64,000 nucleotides of DNA, taken from positions 202,231,939 through 202,295,938 of the forward strand of contig NC_071355.1 of the NCBI RefSeq assembly GCF_943734655.1. Direction: 5' to 3'. Origin of the DNA: Sabethes cyaneus. Taxonomy: Eukaryota > Arthropoda > Insecta > Diptera > Culicidae. How positions within the stretch are numbered: the stretch's first letter is position 1; each line of letters starts with the position of its first letter. The translations under genes were made by a program, and so were the position numbers. The notes beneath the pieces were generated by a model, which saw only the letters and a list, made by a program, of their open reading frames with translations, was not told where the DNA came from and made no database searches. Of the stretch, positions 47,474-57,190 are shown in pieces.

Positions 47474-48734
47474 TTTTTATAATTAGTTACAAGTGCTACT
47501 TGGGATGTTCCTTATAGAATCGAAAACTACTGAACCGATCGGCGTGAAAATTTGCATATAGGGGGTTTTGGGGCCAGGGAAGGTTCTTGGTTAGAAACCC
47601 CTCTCCCCACTATGAGGGGGGGGAGGGCTCCCATACAAATGAAACACAAATTTCTGCATAACTCGAGAACTAATCAAGCAAATGGAACCAAATTTTACAT
47701 GTGGGTGTTTTTAGAGACAAGAATTTTTTCTATGTTGAATTGAGACCCCTCCCCACTTTAGGACGGGGGGCTCCTATACAAATGAAATACAAATTTCGTC
47801 ATAACTCGAAAACTAATTAATCAAATGGAATCATATTTGGCATGTGGGTGTTTATGGAGGAAGGAATTTTTTCTATAATGAATTGAGACCCCTTACCTTT
47901 TCAGGAGGGGGGCTCACATACAAATAAAAAACGAATTTCCTCATAACTCGAGAAGTAATCAAGCAAATGGAACCAAATTGAGCATGTGGGGGGTTTTGGA
48001 GGCAGGAATTTTTTTAATGATGGTTTGAGATTCCTCACCCCTGTGTAGGGGGATAAGGACTCTCATATAAATAAAACAGAGATTTTTGCGTAACTCAAAA
48101 AATAATCGAACTCGAGAAATTTTAGACTCTTTCATAAAGCATTAATCAATAACAAGACCACCAAAAACTATCAATAGTAACATTAGATAATTCAGCGCGA
48201 GACGGCCACAGGCTGCGAGTGTTGCCGGCGACCTACCGTCGGAAGCGCCGGCCACTGCGGGGGGCCTCCCCCTGTAGAGATCACCTCTATCTAGGTTTAT
48301 TTATTTTCCTAGATCTACTGACCTCTATTACTTTCATTCAGTTGGGTCACTCCTGCGAAATGGTACTTTCTACGAAAAGATTTTCCGTCAAATGGTACAT
48401 CCCGCGTAAGGTATTTCGCGAAATGGTATTCTGCGAAACTCTATATTCCGCGTAATGGTCAACCGAGAATTGTTGTTCCGCAAAATGGTATTCGGCGAAA
48501 TGGTTTGTGATGATGGCGAATTTTTAAATGCTTTATCCGCTTTATTTTATCATGCTAAGCAATGGGGAGGAGTTGTTTTCTGCTTTACTGTGAGGAAAAC
48601 GTGTATATCAAAACACCCAGAAACTCCCCAGAAACTTGCAAAGCTCAAGATTGTGACAAAGGTCATTCGAGGTTCACGATTTATGTACAACTCAGTTCAA
48701 TTTGTGGCAAAATGAAGTTTGTCGGATCAGCTAG

Positions 48735-49385
48735 TAAAAATATAACAAAATAAATAGCAATAGAAGGAATTGACAAATAAATTGCTATCTCTTTACTAGT
48801 TCACTTATTAAACCGAAATTTAAATCTGCATTAATTTTACACCTTATTAATAATAAGGTCATAAAAACTTCTCTTGAGTTATCATGACTACTTTTTTACA
48901 ACCTCTATTATGTTTGTTGAAGATTGTGTCTTAGAATTAAGTTAAACCAGTTGGATGACAAACATTTTGACTAGTTTGCAGAGATTAAAAGTTTGCTATG
49001 TATCCCTTAATCAGTAGAAAATGTTAGTTTTCTTATAAATGGATAGACCTTGTGAAAATAGTGTTACTTTTATGTAAAATGAATATAATATTTGCCTTAA
49101 CCTCCAGAGAGACAAAATATTCAGCATGCTAAAAATCCTCTGAAATAGAGAAATCATTTTTGACTATGTGCATTTGAATTGATCCATTCGAATTTCAACA
49201 AGCTATGTCAAATGTCACCGATTTAATGGTGACACTTTGATGCCTACTATTTGGTTGTTCCGTTTACTATTTCGTTGTGCCACTTTTGAAGATTAATAAA
49301 TTAGATAAATTTACGACCGGCCAAATCGGCAATCCATTTGGGTATCATTTTCATGAACAACAAAAACCTGCCTCGCTATGACTTC
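48735..49385. other. AT-rich spacer, nothing recognised
   Basis: No TIR, coding or tandem structure noticed after the end of the Helitron-like stack. Confidence 0.4.
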
Positions 49386-49900
49386 ATACAAACATGCCAC
49401 TTTCCACTGCGAAAACATCGTGTGCAAAATCGATACCGCAATTACGAAACACCAGATTTTCAATTTACCCGTATAGTTCCTCGAAAGTTTCCCGTCACGG
49501 AATAGGGAAGATAAAGTTTCCTCCTCTGTCCGTGTTTCTAGGGCGAACCGGCAATCATCCATCTAGTCGAAACCAACAAGCTGCGGAATGTTTTAAATTG
49601 TTTGCCTCTTCCGCCGCCGCACCGACCGTACTGCCAATGCCGGCCGGTGTATGCTCTGACGTCTCCAGAAGGGCACTTTTTCTCCGTTCGGATCCGCAGC
49701 AGGATCGAAGGCAGGACGGAAAAGACCTTGGACGTGACCATGACGAAAATAGTGGACCACGGCACGGCCGGTCGGCCGGCCGGCTGGGCCTGGTTGTTGG
49801 ACTATCTTATATGCAAAACTTTGCCGCGCGGTAGCTTTGGCGTTTTTTTTGTTTTGCCTGGCGAATTGTTGCCACGTACCAACCTTCCTACCTACTGTGT
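49386..49900. promoter_or_regulatory. GC-rich island, possible untranslated exon or conserved DNA
   Basis: GC-rich sequence (CGGCCGGTCGGCCGGCCGGC near 49762) with overlapping + strand ORFs of 146 and 111 codons in different frames. Neither translation shows a recognised domain, and overlapping long frames are expected in GC-rich DNA. I leave it as a compositional island. Confidence 0.25.
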
Positions 49901-50657
49901 AAGCATACGGAATAGATTACGATATATAGTCCATTAGTCCAGGAGTTGGTTCGGGTCGGTTGGGGGGTCCTGTGCATACGAGTGTAGGCACAAGTTATGA
50001 GTTAGGCCGTTTAATCATGCAACTGATGACCTTCAAATAAAGTTTTGCCACGGGAGGAAAAGAATGAAATAAAATTAGTTTCCGTATACGTGCTATCTAG
50101 TAGAACACGCGCCAAATGTTGGTAGAGGTTTATTAGCTCTTTGAACACACCTAATTGAAAACATTGTTTTCGTGTAAACTAAAGGGTATAGTAACAGTTT
50201 ATGGTATCAGCGAATAATTGCTTGCTAATTAAACTTAAATTCATATCTAATCCATTTTTTACACACTAAATAAAAAATACTTTCAGAAAAATCGCAGTTG
50301 GTTTGTGAAAAGTAGGAAGGTCTGTGCCACGAACGCTGGTTTGATATTTTTTTAAATATTCAACAGGTTGTAACATAAATTTAAAACGTTTGTTAGATGA
50401 GGTCAAGTTTAGATTTTCCAAATGCCTGTATCTTGTGTGTCATTTTTATAAGTTACTTAAAAATTCGAAGTTTCATAAAGAGTTAAGCAACCAAGTGACT
50501 ATCACACATCCTTTGGTGATTAGTGGCAATCTCGTATTTTGACGATTTTTACGTGCCTTGCAGCACCACGTAACTTTAAATAAACGGATGGAAACTATAC
50601 ACTAGTTGACGATATATACTGATTGGTTTAAGGAACTTATTCAAAACATAACATATT
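49901..50657. other. Spacer with no supported feature
   Basis: AT-rich; no coding or repeat boundary noticed. Confidence 0.35.
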
Positions 50658-50764
50658 CCCTACTAGCACAGTTGTTATAAACTAGTTGTGGTAACCGATT
50701 AATGATTGATTTCAGTCATAAATAGGTTGCAGCAACCAGAAGTGACAAAAGTGTGCTACTTGGG
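50658..50764. mobile_element. 107-bp MITE of the CCCAAGTARCA family
   Basis: The left end CCCTACTAGCACA is an imperfect match and the right end TGTGCTACTTGGG a close match to the family TIR. TT flanks both sides. Inside are GTTGTGGTAACC and GGTTGCAGCAACC words like those of the 43.7 kb copy. Confidence 0.7.
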
Positions 50765-51415
50765 TTGTCATTAAACGCACAACTTTTGGTTAAACAGACA
50801 ATAATAGTCAATTAATCAGGGTTATCATTCATAAAAGCGAATCAACTTTCATCAACTTGTAAGAAAATAGTCACTGACGTGCCCAGGCTGGGGCACACTC
50901 GGGCGCGTGCCCCATCTTCTCTGTAAAATTTAAAATAAAAAGAAATAATTTCTGTAACCCACAAGTACACCGTTTTTATTTATTCGGATACTTTTTTTGC
51001 AAGAACTAAATAATTAATTTAAAAAATAATTCAATTTTCAATCCCAATTTCAATTCTAGTTTCAAATGAAATTTCAAGTGTAGTTTCAAGTCTAATCAGT
51101 TTGAATTATTATTTTACTTTTCTTGTTTCTCAATAGATAAAATAGTCATATACAAGTAAACGAAAAAGAAAAATACATGCCCGATGGTAGTTTTAATTCA
51201 AGACCTGCCGTGCGAACGTCGGCAACGTACTGCTTTGCTTCTATCACATTGACCGAGTAAATAACAGTTTATCTTCTCTTCACGGTGGTAGAAACCGAGA
51301 GCAGTCATACAAAAATAATATTGTCGCACGGGGAAGTGTGTGACGCGAGTACAGGGAGTGATAGACTTGGTAGAATAAACTAAAATTAGGTATTAGACTA
51401 CCTAATACAACGGGT
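50765..51415. other. Spacer before tRNA-like sequence
   Basis: A GGGGCACACTCGGGCGCGTG patch near 50890 lies in AT-rich DNA. An inverted TAGGTATTAGACTACCTA sits at 51387-51404, just before the tRNA-like segment. Confidence 0.35.
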
Positions 51416-51484
51416 GGCAGTAGTTGAGTTAGTAAAACATTCGGGTACCAACCGAAAGAACCAGGGTGTGAACCCCATCTGCTT
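51416..51484 (+). tRNA. tRNA-like pseudogene or SINE head (apparent anticodon ACC)
   Basis: The TTCGG/CCGAA anticodon stem encloses GTACCAA. The T arm is CAGGG-TGTGAAC-CCCAT (B-box-like), the acceptor GGCAGTA pairs with ATCTGCT for five pairs only, and the D stem is poor. The A box is weak (TTGAGTTAGTAAAA). A T-run follows at 51484-51491. ACC is not a normally used glycine anticodon in animals, so a degraded tRNA-derived sequence is more likely than a working gene. Confidence 0.5.
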
Positions 51485-51639
51485 TTTTTTCTTGTTGGGG
51501 ACCTTGGATCATTGCGACCAGTTCTTTGATCTATTGTGGTAGTCGCCCACCAGCTATAGTCTTGATATATTTTTGGTGTATATCTAAATTTTTCAGTTCA
51601 GCCAATTAATCATTCTTCGTATCAGATCAGATCAGATAA

Positions 51640-52310
51640 AAAAATGAAAATCAGGACCGAAACAAAGAAAAAAGTTAAAACTGGATAGAAAATGACAAAG
51701 GACGAGACAGGCAAAAGGGAAAAATGGGCCTCAAAATGGAAGAAGCAACAGGAAAAACGGAACAGAGGAAATCCTCAGGAAAAGGGCGAAAAATGGGACA
51801 GGGAAAGAAGACAAAAGGAATAGAGATTGAGGAAACAGCGGGCAGATAAAAAGAAGAAAAGCGGGAAAAAGAGGTTAAACGGGATATGGTGAAATATGGG
51901 GCATAGAGGGAAAATGGGACAGAAAAAAAGAAAAACAGGAAAAAAGGACTGAAAAAGGTAAACCGGAAGAGAAAAAGACGAAAATCGCCAGATTAAACAC
52001 GAAACCCGGAGAGGAAAGGAAAGAAAGGGAGCCAAAACAGAATAAAATGATAGAAAAGATGGAAAAACGCGTCATCAAAAAGAGAAAAACGGCACAGATG
52101 AAGACAATAACCAAAAAGGAAAGGAGTTAAAAAGACTTAAAAAAAATACGAAAACTGGAAACGAAAAATGGGGAAAAGAAAAGACTGCAAATCGGCAAGA
52201 AAATTACAAAAAGCAAGTGAAAAGCATCAGAAAAAAGAGGATTGTAAATGAGAAAAAAATGGAAAAGGAAACGAAGAAAAATGGAGCAACGAAACAGGAA
52301 CAATAGGAAA
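51640..52310 (+). repeat. Purine-rich (G/A) degenerate tract, about 670 bp
   Basis: The + strand is mostly A and G with repeated words such as GGGAAAAA, GGACAG, GAAAAACGG and AAAATGGG at irregular spacing. It looks like a decayed minisatellite. The Phe/Ser/Pro-rich frames on the minus strand are compositional artefacts. Confidence 0.75.
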
Positions 52311-52944
52311 CTTTTTGTTTCTTGCGACAGAAAAAGTTGTTAACTTACTAGTTCTTCAGTTATATTTATACTTGATAGCAATACAATCGAAAGAATGTAA
52401 AGAACTCCGTCGTTAGTCTTCTTCACCTGAGAATTTGTGCGTTGCATCAGGATTTCAGTTTCTAATAAAATCACACAGTTTTTTCATATAACAGGTTGAA
52501 AAGAAGGGGGCGGTGCTCCTTTCTTTAACGATTTACTTTCAGAACATCAACTAGGATTAATCGGAATAATTAGTTCTTGACCTGGTGGAACGGGAAGACT
52601 CTGCCACTGTTTTCTAGAAGTAAACGAAATTGCAGTTTGTAACATTGTTGCACCGGGCCTGGGAAGCAAAATCCTGCTTACATGTGATAAGTTGATTCAT
52701 TAATTCTAGACAGTGCCTGATATTTTTACGTATTCCGATACGTTAAAACTGGTGTGATTATATATAAAAATAATGAAAAAAAAAAAAAAACAAAACAAAC
52801 GACGAAAGTGCTTCACCATGAATTAGTGGCATCAAGCATAATACATTAATTCTAGCATTATGCTCGGAAACCACCATATCCCGCATAGATTGCAATGTTT
52901 AACTAGTACAATCGTTTATCTTGTGCAAATAATATACCGTCTGC
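52311..52944. other. Spacer with no supported feature
   Basis: Contains a poly-A run at 52774-52790. No coding or TIR noticed. Confidence 0.35.
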
Positions 52945-52947
52945 CGA

Positions 52948-54144
52948 GGTGAGATTGTGCCAAAAAAGCACAGGTTTGTATTCTTTAGCTTGTTATACAC
53001 ATAATTTAGCGATTAAGTTGATTCAAAGTCTGTCAATATATACTTAAATGTTTAGTTAACTACTGCCAAAAAGTTGGTTTAGTTACAATGAACATTGATA
53101 ATATTAAAATTACATGAACTTTGGCACAATCTCATCCATTCTAGGGAGTGACATTGTGCCAAAAATCAAAAAGTTAGGCTAAATACCTAATAAAAAAAAC
53201 AGTAGCGTATCTATGAACAATACACATGTAGAACAATATGAACTAGTTCTTATGGGGCCGACCATAAACCACGTGGGCTATTAAAAATCGGGAGACGACC
53301 AAAAAATGACGCACTTTACAAATTATAATAAAACGTATGCACGAGAACTACTCGGGGGGTCTACGACAACCAATAATAAGTATGTGATTTTTAGACAGCT
53401 ACTAAATATGTAGTAGCGTCTCCACGCGTCTGCTCGTGGAGCTCGGAAAGTGCAAAATTTAGAGAAAAAAATTATGTTCGTAATCAAAAACCTTCCTACG
53501 CATATACCTAAGCTAAGCTAAGCTAAATAATCAAAAGCTTTCCTACGCATAATAACCTTTCAATATATTGTAAATGAATACTTTATCCACTGACGAACTG
53601 ACATGACACATAGAAGCAAATCCTTTAAAAACCATCGTTCTACACATTTGGCATGCACACTAGCACCCTCTGTTATGCATGTTGCGTAGTAGCTTGCATT
53701 TGCAGGGTTTCATGCTGTAGGGATTTTACATATGTATGGTTTATACTGAAAACTCGATGCAACACTCGCGCGCCGCCGTGTGGCCATGTTGCGAAACATG
53801 CTTTTTTGAAAAATGAGTAGTTTTTGATTGGACGATGGAATAAACGCGAGTGTCCTGTCTGTTTGTCTGTGCTTTATCTATCTTCAGAATAGCAAGTTGA
53901 TGTGATTTCTTGTTTGGGTTTGTTTATATGGGATGTTTATTTTCAAGGTTTTTTACCACTATTTTTAACCATAAAGTTTGAACCCTTTTTAAGGCAAACT
54001 GTTCGCTAATATTATTTGTGTTCCATTCCACATAATGTATAAAAATGTCATGTTTCAAATCATCTTGACTTTGAGCCTTCAGCCATGCATAGATCTAATC
54101 TATTTCTATAAACAAACATTTTTGGTTTTTGGCACAATCTCACC
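52948..54144. mobile_element. Putative element with GGTGAGATTGTGCC inverted ends
   Basis: GGTGAGATTGTGCCAAAAA at 52948-52966 is perfectly inverted at 54126-54144. Between them, at 53116-53167, lies an internal pair TTTGGCACAATCTCATCC / GGGAGTGACATTGTGCCAAA in tail-to-tail order. The structure therefore looks like a 180-bp and a 1-kb element side by side, or one element with a duplicated end. No transposase, and no target duplication is evident. Confidence 0.6.
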
Positions 54145-55750
54145 CCCGTGGCCCAATGCCACCCCGGACGGCGGTACTCATAATTCTCGTAGTACGATAT
54201 TTTTCCGAAATTCGAAGAAAACGTAAAATAGCTCGGTAAGCTTCGTCGATTTAATTGAATCACTCAATTCAAAATTGAATTTCGTCGTATATTTTTAGCC
54301 GACGCTACTAGCGTCGTCCTCCCATCAAATTTCAAACTCCATTAATGATGTCTAGAGCTGTCGATGAGACTGCCAATTGAGAAAAGTAAGGATATCGATG
54401 ATGACGCAAATTCACCATTTTCTATTTTCGCCTTTCGCCCATGTAGATAAATCATCGCGTATGCCCGTACCTACCGGCTACCTCTGTGCACATGCTCCAT
54501 TGGTGATGGTGTGCAGGATATTTCACGGCAGCGAAGAACGAGTGCACACCGAAACGACGAGAAATGCATCACTTCCATCCGCACGAGGACAAACAAAAAT
54601 ATCCCCTTCTCATACCACAGCGGATCGCGGTTCTTGAGTACATGAAGCGTAGCAGCGTGTAAAGCAGGAATCCGTGTTAGAATGCAGGTACGATGGGTTT
54701 ATAAAGCAAGCTATTAATATCAGGACGTGTGCGGGAAATACCTACAGAATGAGGAAAATCGCCACTGTTGCACTCTGCGGTAGCTAGGTATGTACAATAT
54801 GAATTTCAGGCCGGAAAATCTATTGCAGGAGCTGGACGTAAAATCGCTCTCAGCCCAAAACTTCGAAACGCCACCAGGAAGGGATTTCCTGGTTTTTGAT
54901 TTTTAGCTAGGTTTAAAACAGTACACAAGCGACCGGAAACAGCACGGCATCGCTTGTAATGACTGCAACTTTGGCACACACCAGCTGGGAACGGACGATG
55001 TCGATGATGCAATTGGAGAAAATGGTAAACTTTTTGCAGCCGCAGCGCTGGCTGCAAGAAACGGCAAACCGAAAATAGGAAATTGCAACCGCGGCGGCAG
55101 GTGCTTTATTCAGAAACATTATGACCGTTTTAGCTCGCACTCTGTCTCTCCCTCTCTCTCTCTCGGTAGCTCCTTTAACTATATTACCGAATCGTTGTAT
55201 AATGGGCTGGCATTTTTAGAATTAGCTGGTAAGGCTAAGTTTTTAATGACGTCATTTAAGGGATAAAAAAATACAGTGGAAGCTTACCTTCCGCTACCAA
55301 CTGTGCTAGCGGTTTCGTGCATAGCAATTATTTATATCAATATTATAAAATCAGTGACATCATACTGTTTCGATGAGACTATTTGTGGTGTAGTATAGCA
55401 TGATTACATATATTACCGTAGATCGTTTTATAACAACTGTTGTTACACACAACTGCTGTCAATTGGAGAATAAGACACTTGCTACTTTTGAAAACTTATA
55501 TAACTTAACGAACGTAATTCCTCTAATTCGCTCAGTTGTACTATTGGTCAACTTATTTCTACAGGATGAGAAGCCAGCACCATCTTCGCTGGGTAATTGT
55601 CCGGTCCTAGCACGTTTCGTGTCCGTAGATAACAACTGGTTTGATGCGGATTTTATACGGTACACTTTTACGGGGCCTTAGCCTGTTCGACCGCAATCGC
55701 TAGTGAACTCCATAATTAGCACGGTTTTCGCTAATAATACACTTCTAAAA
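54145..55750. other. Mixed spacer with GC-richer patches
   Basis: GC-richer patches at 54440-54640 and 54920-55100; a CT-rich run at 55140-55166; one CRE octamer TGACGTCA at 55247-55254. Several overlapping ORFs occur without domains. Possibly includes conserved non-coding DNA; nothing is demonstrated. Confidence 0.3.
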
Positions 55751-55754
55751 CTCA

Positions 55755-56045
55755 CGGATTACCAGTCTCCGCCGTCACCAGTGAACCAAGGAAGACAAAT
55801 TCATCAACTACCTCGACCTCATCGCCATTGATCGTTACACTACTGTCTAACCAGCGTCGGTGCTGATCGGCCCCGATCTCGCTGGCTACGGTATCATACA
55901 CAGCTTTAAAATCGATGAACATATGGTTCGTGGCTATGTATTCAAATCCTTTTTTTGGGATCGCTGCAGCGTAAAGAAGTTTGAAGTCGGCCTGATAGTA
56001 AATTCTTACAATCAGTCGGTGCAGACGAGTGTAGCTCATTTTAGG
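55755..56045 (-). pseudogene. RTE-like RT remnant with internal deletion
   Basis: On the minus strand, YYQADFKLLYAAAIPKKGFE precedes MFIDFKAVYDTVASEIGA (the FIDFKAxYD block with the first catalytic Asp). It then runs directly into VTINGDEVEVVDEFVFLGSL and VTAETGNP, a segment that normally follows the YADD box. The GxxQG and YADD blocks are gone. It is a different subfamily from the 0.7 and 16.5 kb copies. It abuts the TTATGCC-motif element at 56.06 kb. Confidence 0.7.
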
Positions 56046-56062
56046 TATACGGACGATAGGCA

Positions 56063-56915
56063 TAAATACATTAGACATAATGGATATTAGACATAATGGA
56101 CGACAGACATAGCGGCTGTTAGGCATAACGGAAGATATATGTAGTCGATGGTAGACATAATATGCGCAAGGCATAATATATGGCAGGTGTAATGGACATT
56201 AGGCATGCTTTGTACCACCTATCAGCCACTACCCTGCAGGAGGCCCAATCGACTTCGCCACTTATTTTTGCATATAGAGTGCGACCTAGGGAAATCTAAC
56301 TAGAGTCTATAGACCTAGGGAAACGAACCAACCTAGACAGATGTGATTTCAGCAAGATGGTTGCCCCACCACAGAGGCCGGTGCTTCCGACGGCGGGCTC
56401 GCGACTTGCAAACGTCTTGCCCTGAATCACTTTTAATATGTCATAAAATAATTTTTAAGGAATTAAAAAACAGTTCGAAAACAGACACTGAGGAAGCCTG
56501 CGAGTCGGCGAAATACGTATCTGTCAAGAATAAAATATACATAGTAGAATTAATTTTTTTTCTATATTAGAGAGGTTTTCAGCCTGCGGCTGGTTCGCCT
56601 CTTCAGAATTAAATTGGATAAGTTTTCTTTTTATTTAATTTCCAGCTTTTGTATTCTACGAAGACGCTCCAAAAACTTCAGTAAGGAATTATGCTGATTG
56701 ATCGTTATGCCAAATGGTACCGTGTGATTATGCCAGTGTTTATTATGCCAAATAGCATTATGCCAAATGACTTTACACTAAATAGGCTTAAATGCAAAGT
56801 AAAGCGAAGTTCTATATATTAAACCTAACGTCCGTTATGCTTATAACCCATTATGCCTATCGTCTATTATGCCCAATGTCAGTATGTCTATCGTCCGTAT
56901 GCCTAACATTGCACA
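56063..56915. mobile_element. Putative element edged by inverted TTATGCC motif clusters
   Basis: The left edge (56063-56180) repeats GGCATAA/GACATAATGGA motifs at least eight times. The right edge (56708-56915) repeats TTATGCC / ATTATGCCTATCGTC / CGTCCGTTATGC in inverted orientation. The middle holds a Helitron-like fragment (near 56385) and AT-rich DNA. It has no coding and no defined target duplication; ends are approximate. Confidence 0.5.
56375..56435 (-). repeat. Helitron/mini-me-like 3' fragment
   Basis: GTGCTTCCGACGGCGGGC..CGTCTTGCCCTGAAT matches the GCGCTTCCGACGGCGGGTCA..CGTCTCGTCCTGAAT block at 45454-45512. A short, isolated piece. Confidence 0.65.
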
Positions 56916-57190
56916 CCGGATGCAGACAAACTGTTTGATTTTTCCCATTTCCCATTTCCTTTTTCCTATTTTAATAAGTTCCGCTCCGATGCCATCTCCA
57001 GCAATATAATTTTAGTTTTATTCTATACTTATGACGGTTTTTATGAGCGAAATTTATTATAAATCGCGAGAAGAATGCAAAAAAACTTACATAGTGACAT
57101 AGGATTTTTCCCAGTCGAATTATGGCGTCGCCTATCATCAGGGCTGGGACATGCTTGCACCAACGGAATTGCTGGCTCCGCCGCCATGGC
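56916..57190. other. Short spacer, nothing recognised
   Basis: AT-rich, then GC-richer next to the TIR at 57191. No feature supported. Confidence 0.3.

Larger units (their letters stand above)
43724..47505. mobile_element. MITE family CCCAAGTARCA, large copy with nested Helitron-like insert
   Basis: CCCAAGTAGCAC at 43724 is mirrored by GTGCTACTTGGG ending at 47505. AT flanks both sides (43722-43723, 47506-47507), and removing the element rejoins the Helitron-like GTCTGCTCTATGTTCCTTAT. Excluding the nested 45352-47473 insert, it is about 1.66 kb and packed with GTTAC/GTAAC words in both orientations (possible protein-binding sites). There is no transposase. Two other copies are at 50658-50764 and 57191-58966. 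Confidence 0.75.
43686..48734 (+). mobile_element. Helitron/mini-me-like copy with CTAG 3' end, split by a MITE
   Basis: The 5' part (43686-43723: CCCGTAAAAATGGATTTCTG) is separated by the 43724-47505 insert from the rest. The rest resumes at TGTTCCTTATAGAATCGAAA, then the GAACCGATCGGCGTGAAAAT block, four minisatellite units, GCGAGTGTTGCCGGCGACC and the GCGAAATGG motif cluster (48357-48505). It ends TTTGTCGGATCAGCTAG at 48734, followed by host T. The TC start elsewhere in the family, CTAG end and A/T target fit Helitron rules. No Rep/helicase is encoded. Confidence 0.7.

Noticed and set aside
43151..48753. Many 60-117-codon frames with repeated phrases such as FGSICLISSRVM and NSRTNQANGTKFG
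   Set aside because: They are translations of the non-coding minisatellite units; the phrases repeat with the units.
49394..49937. Overlapping 146- and 111-codon open frames
   Set aside because: Different frames over the same GC-rich DNA, neither with a domain or splice support I can see.
34918..55254. CRE octamers TGACGTCA at 34918 and 55247
   Set aside because: About one such octamer is expected by chance in 64 kb; not called as binding sites.
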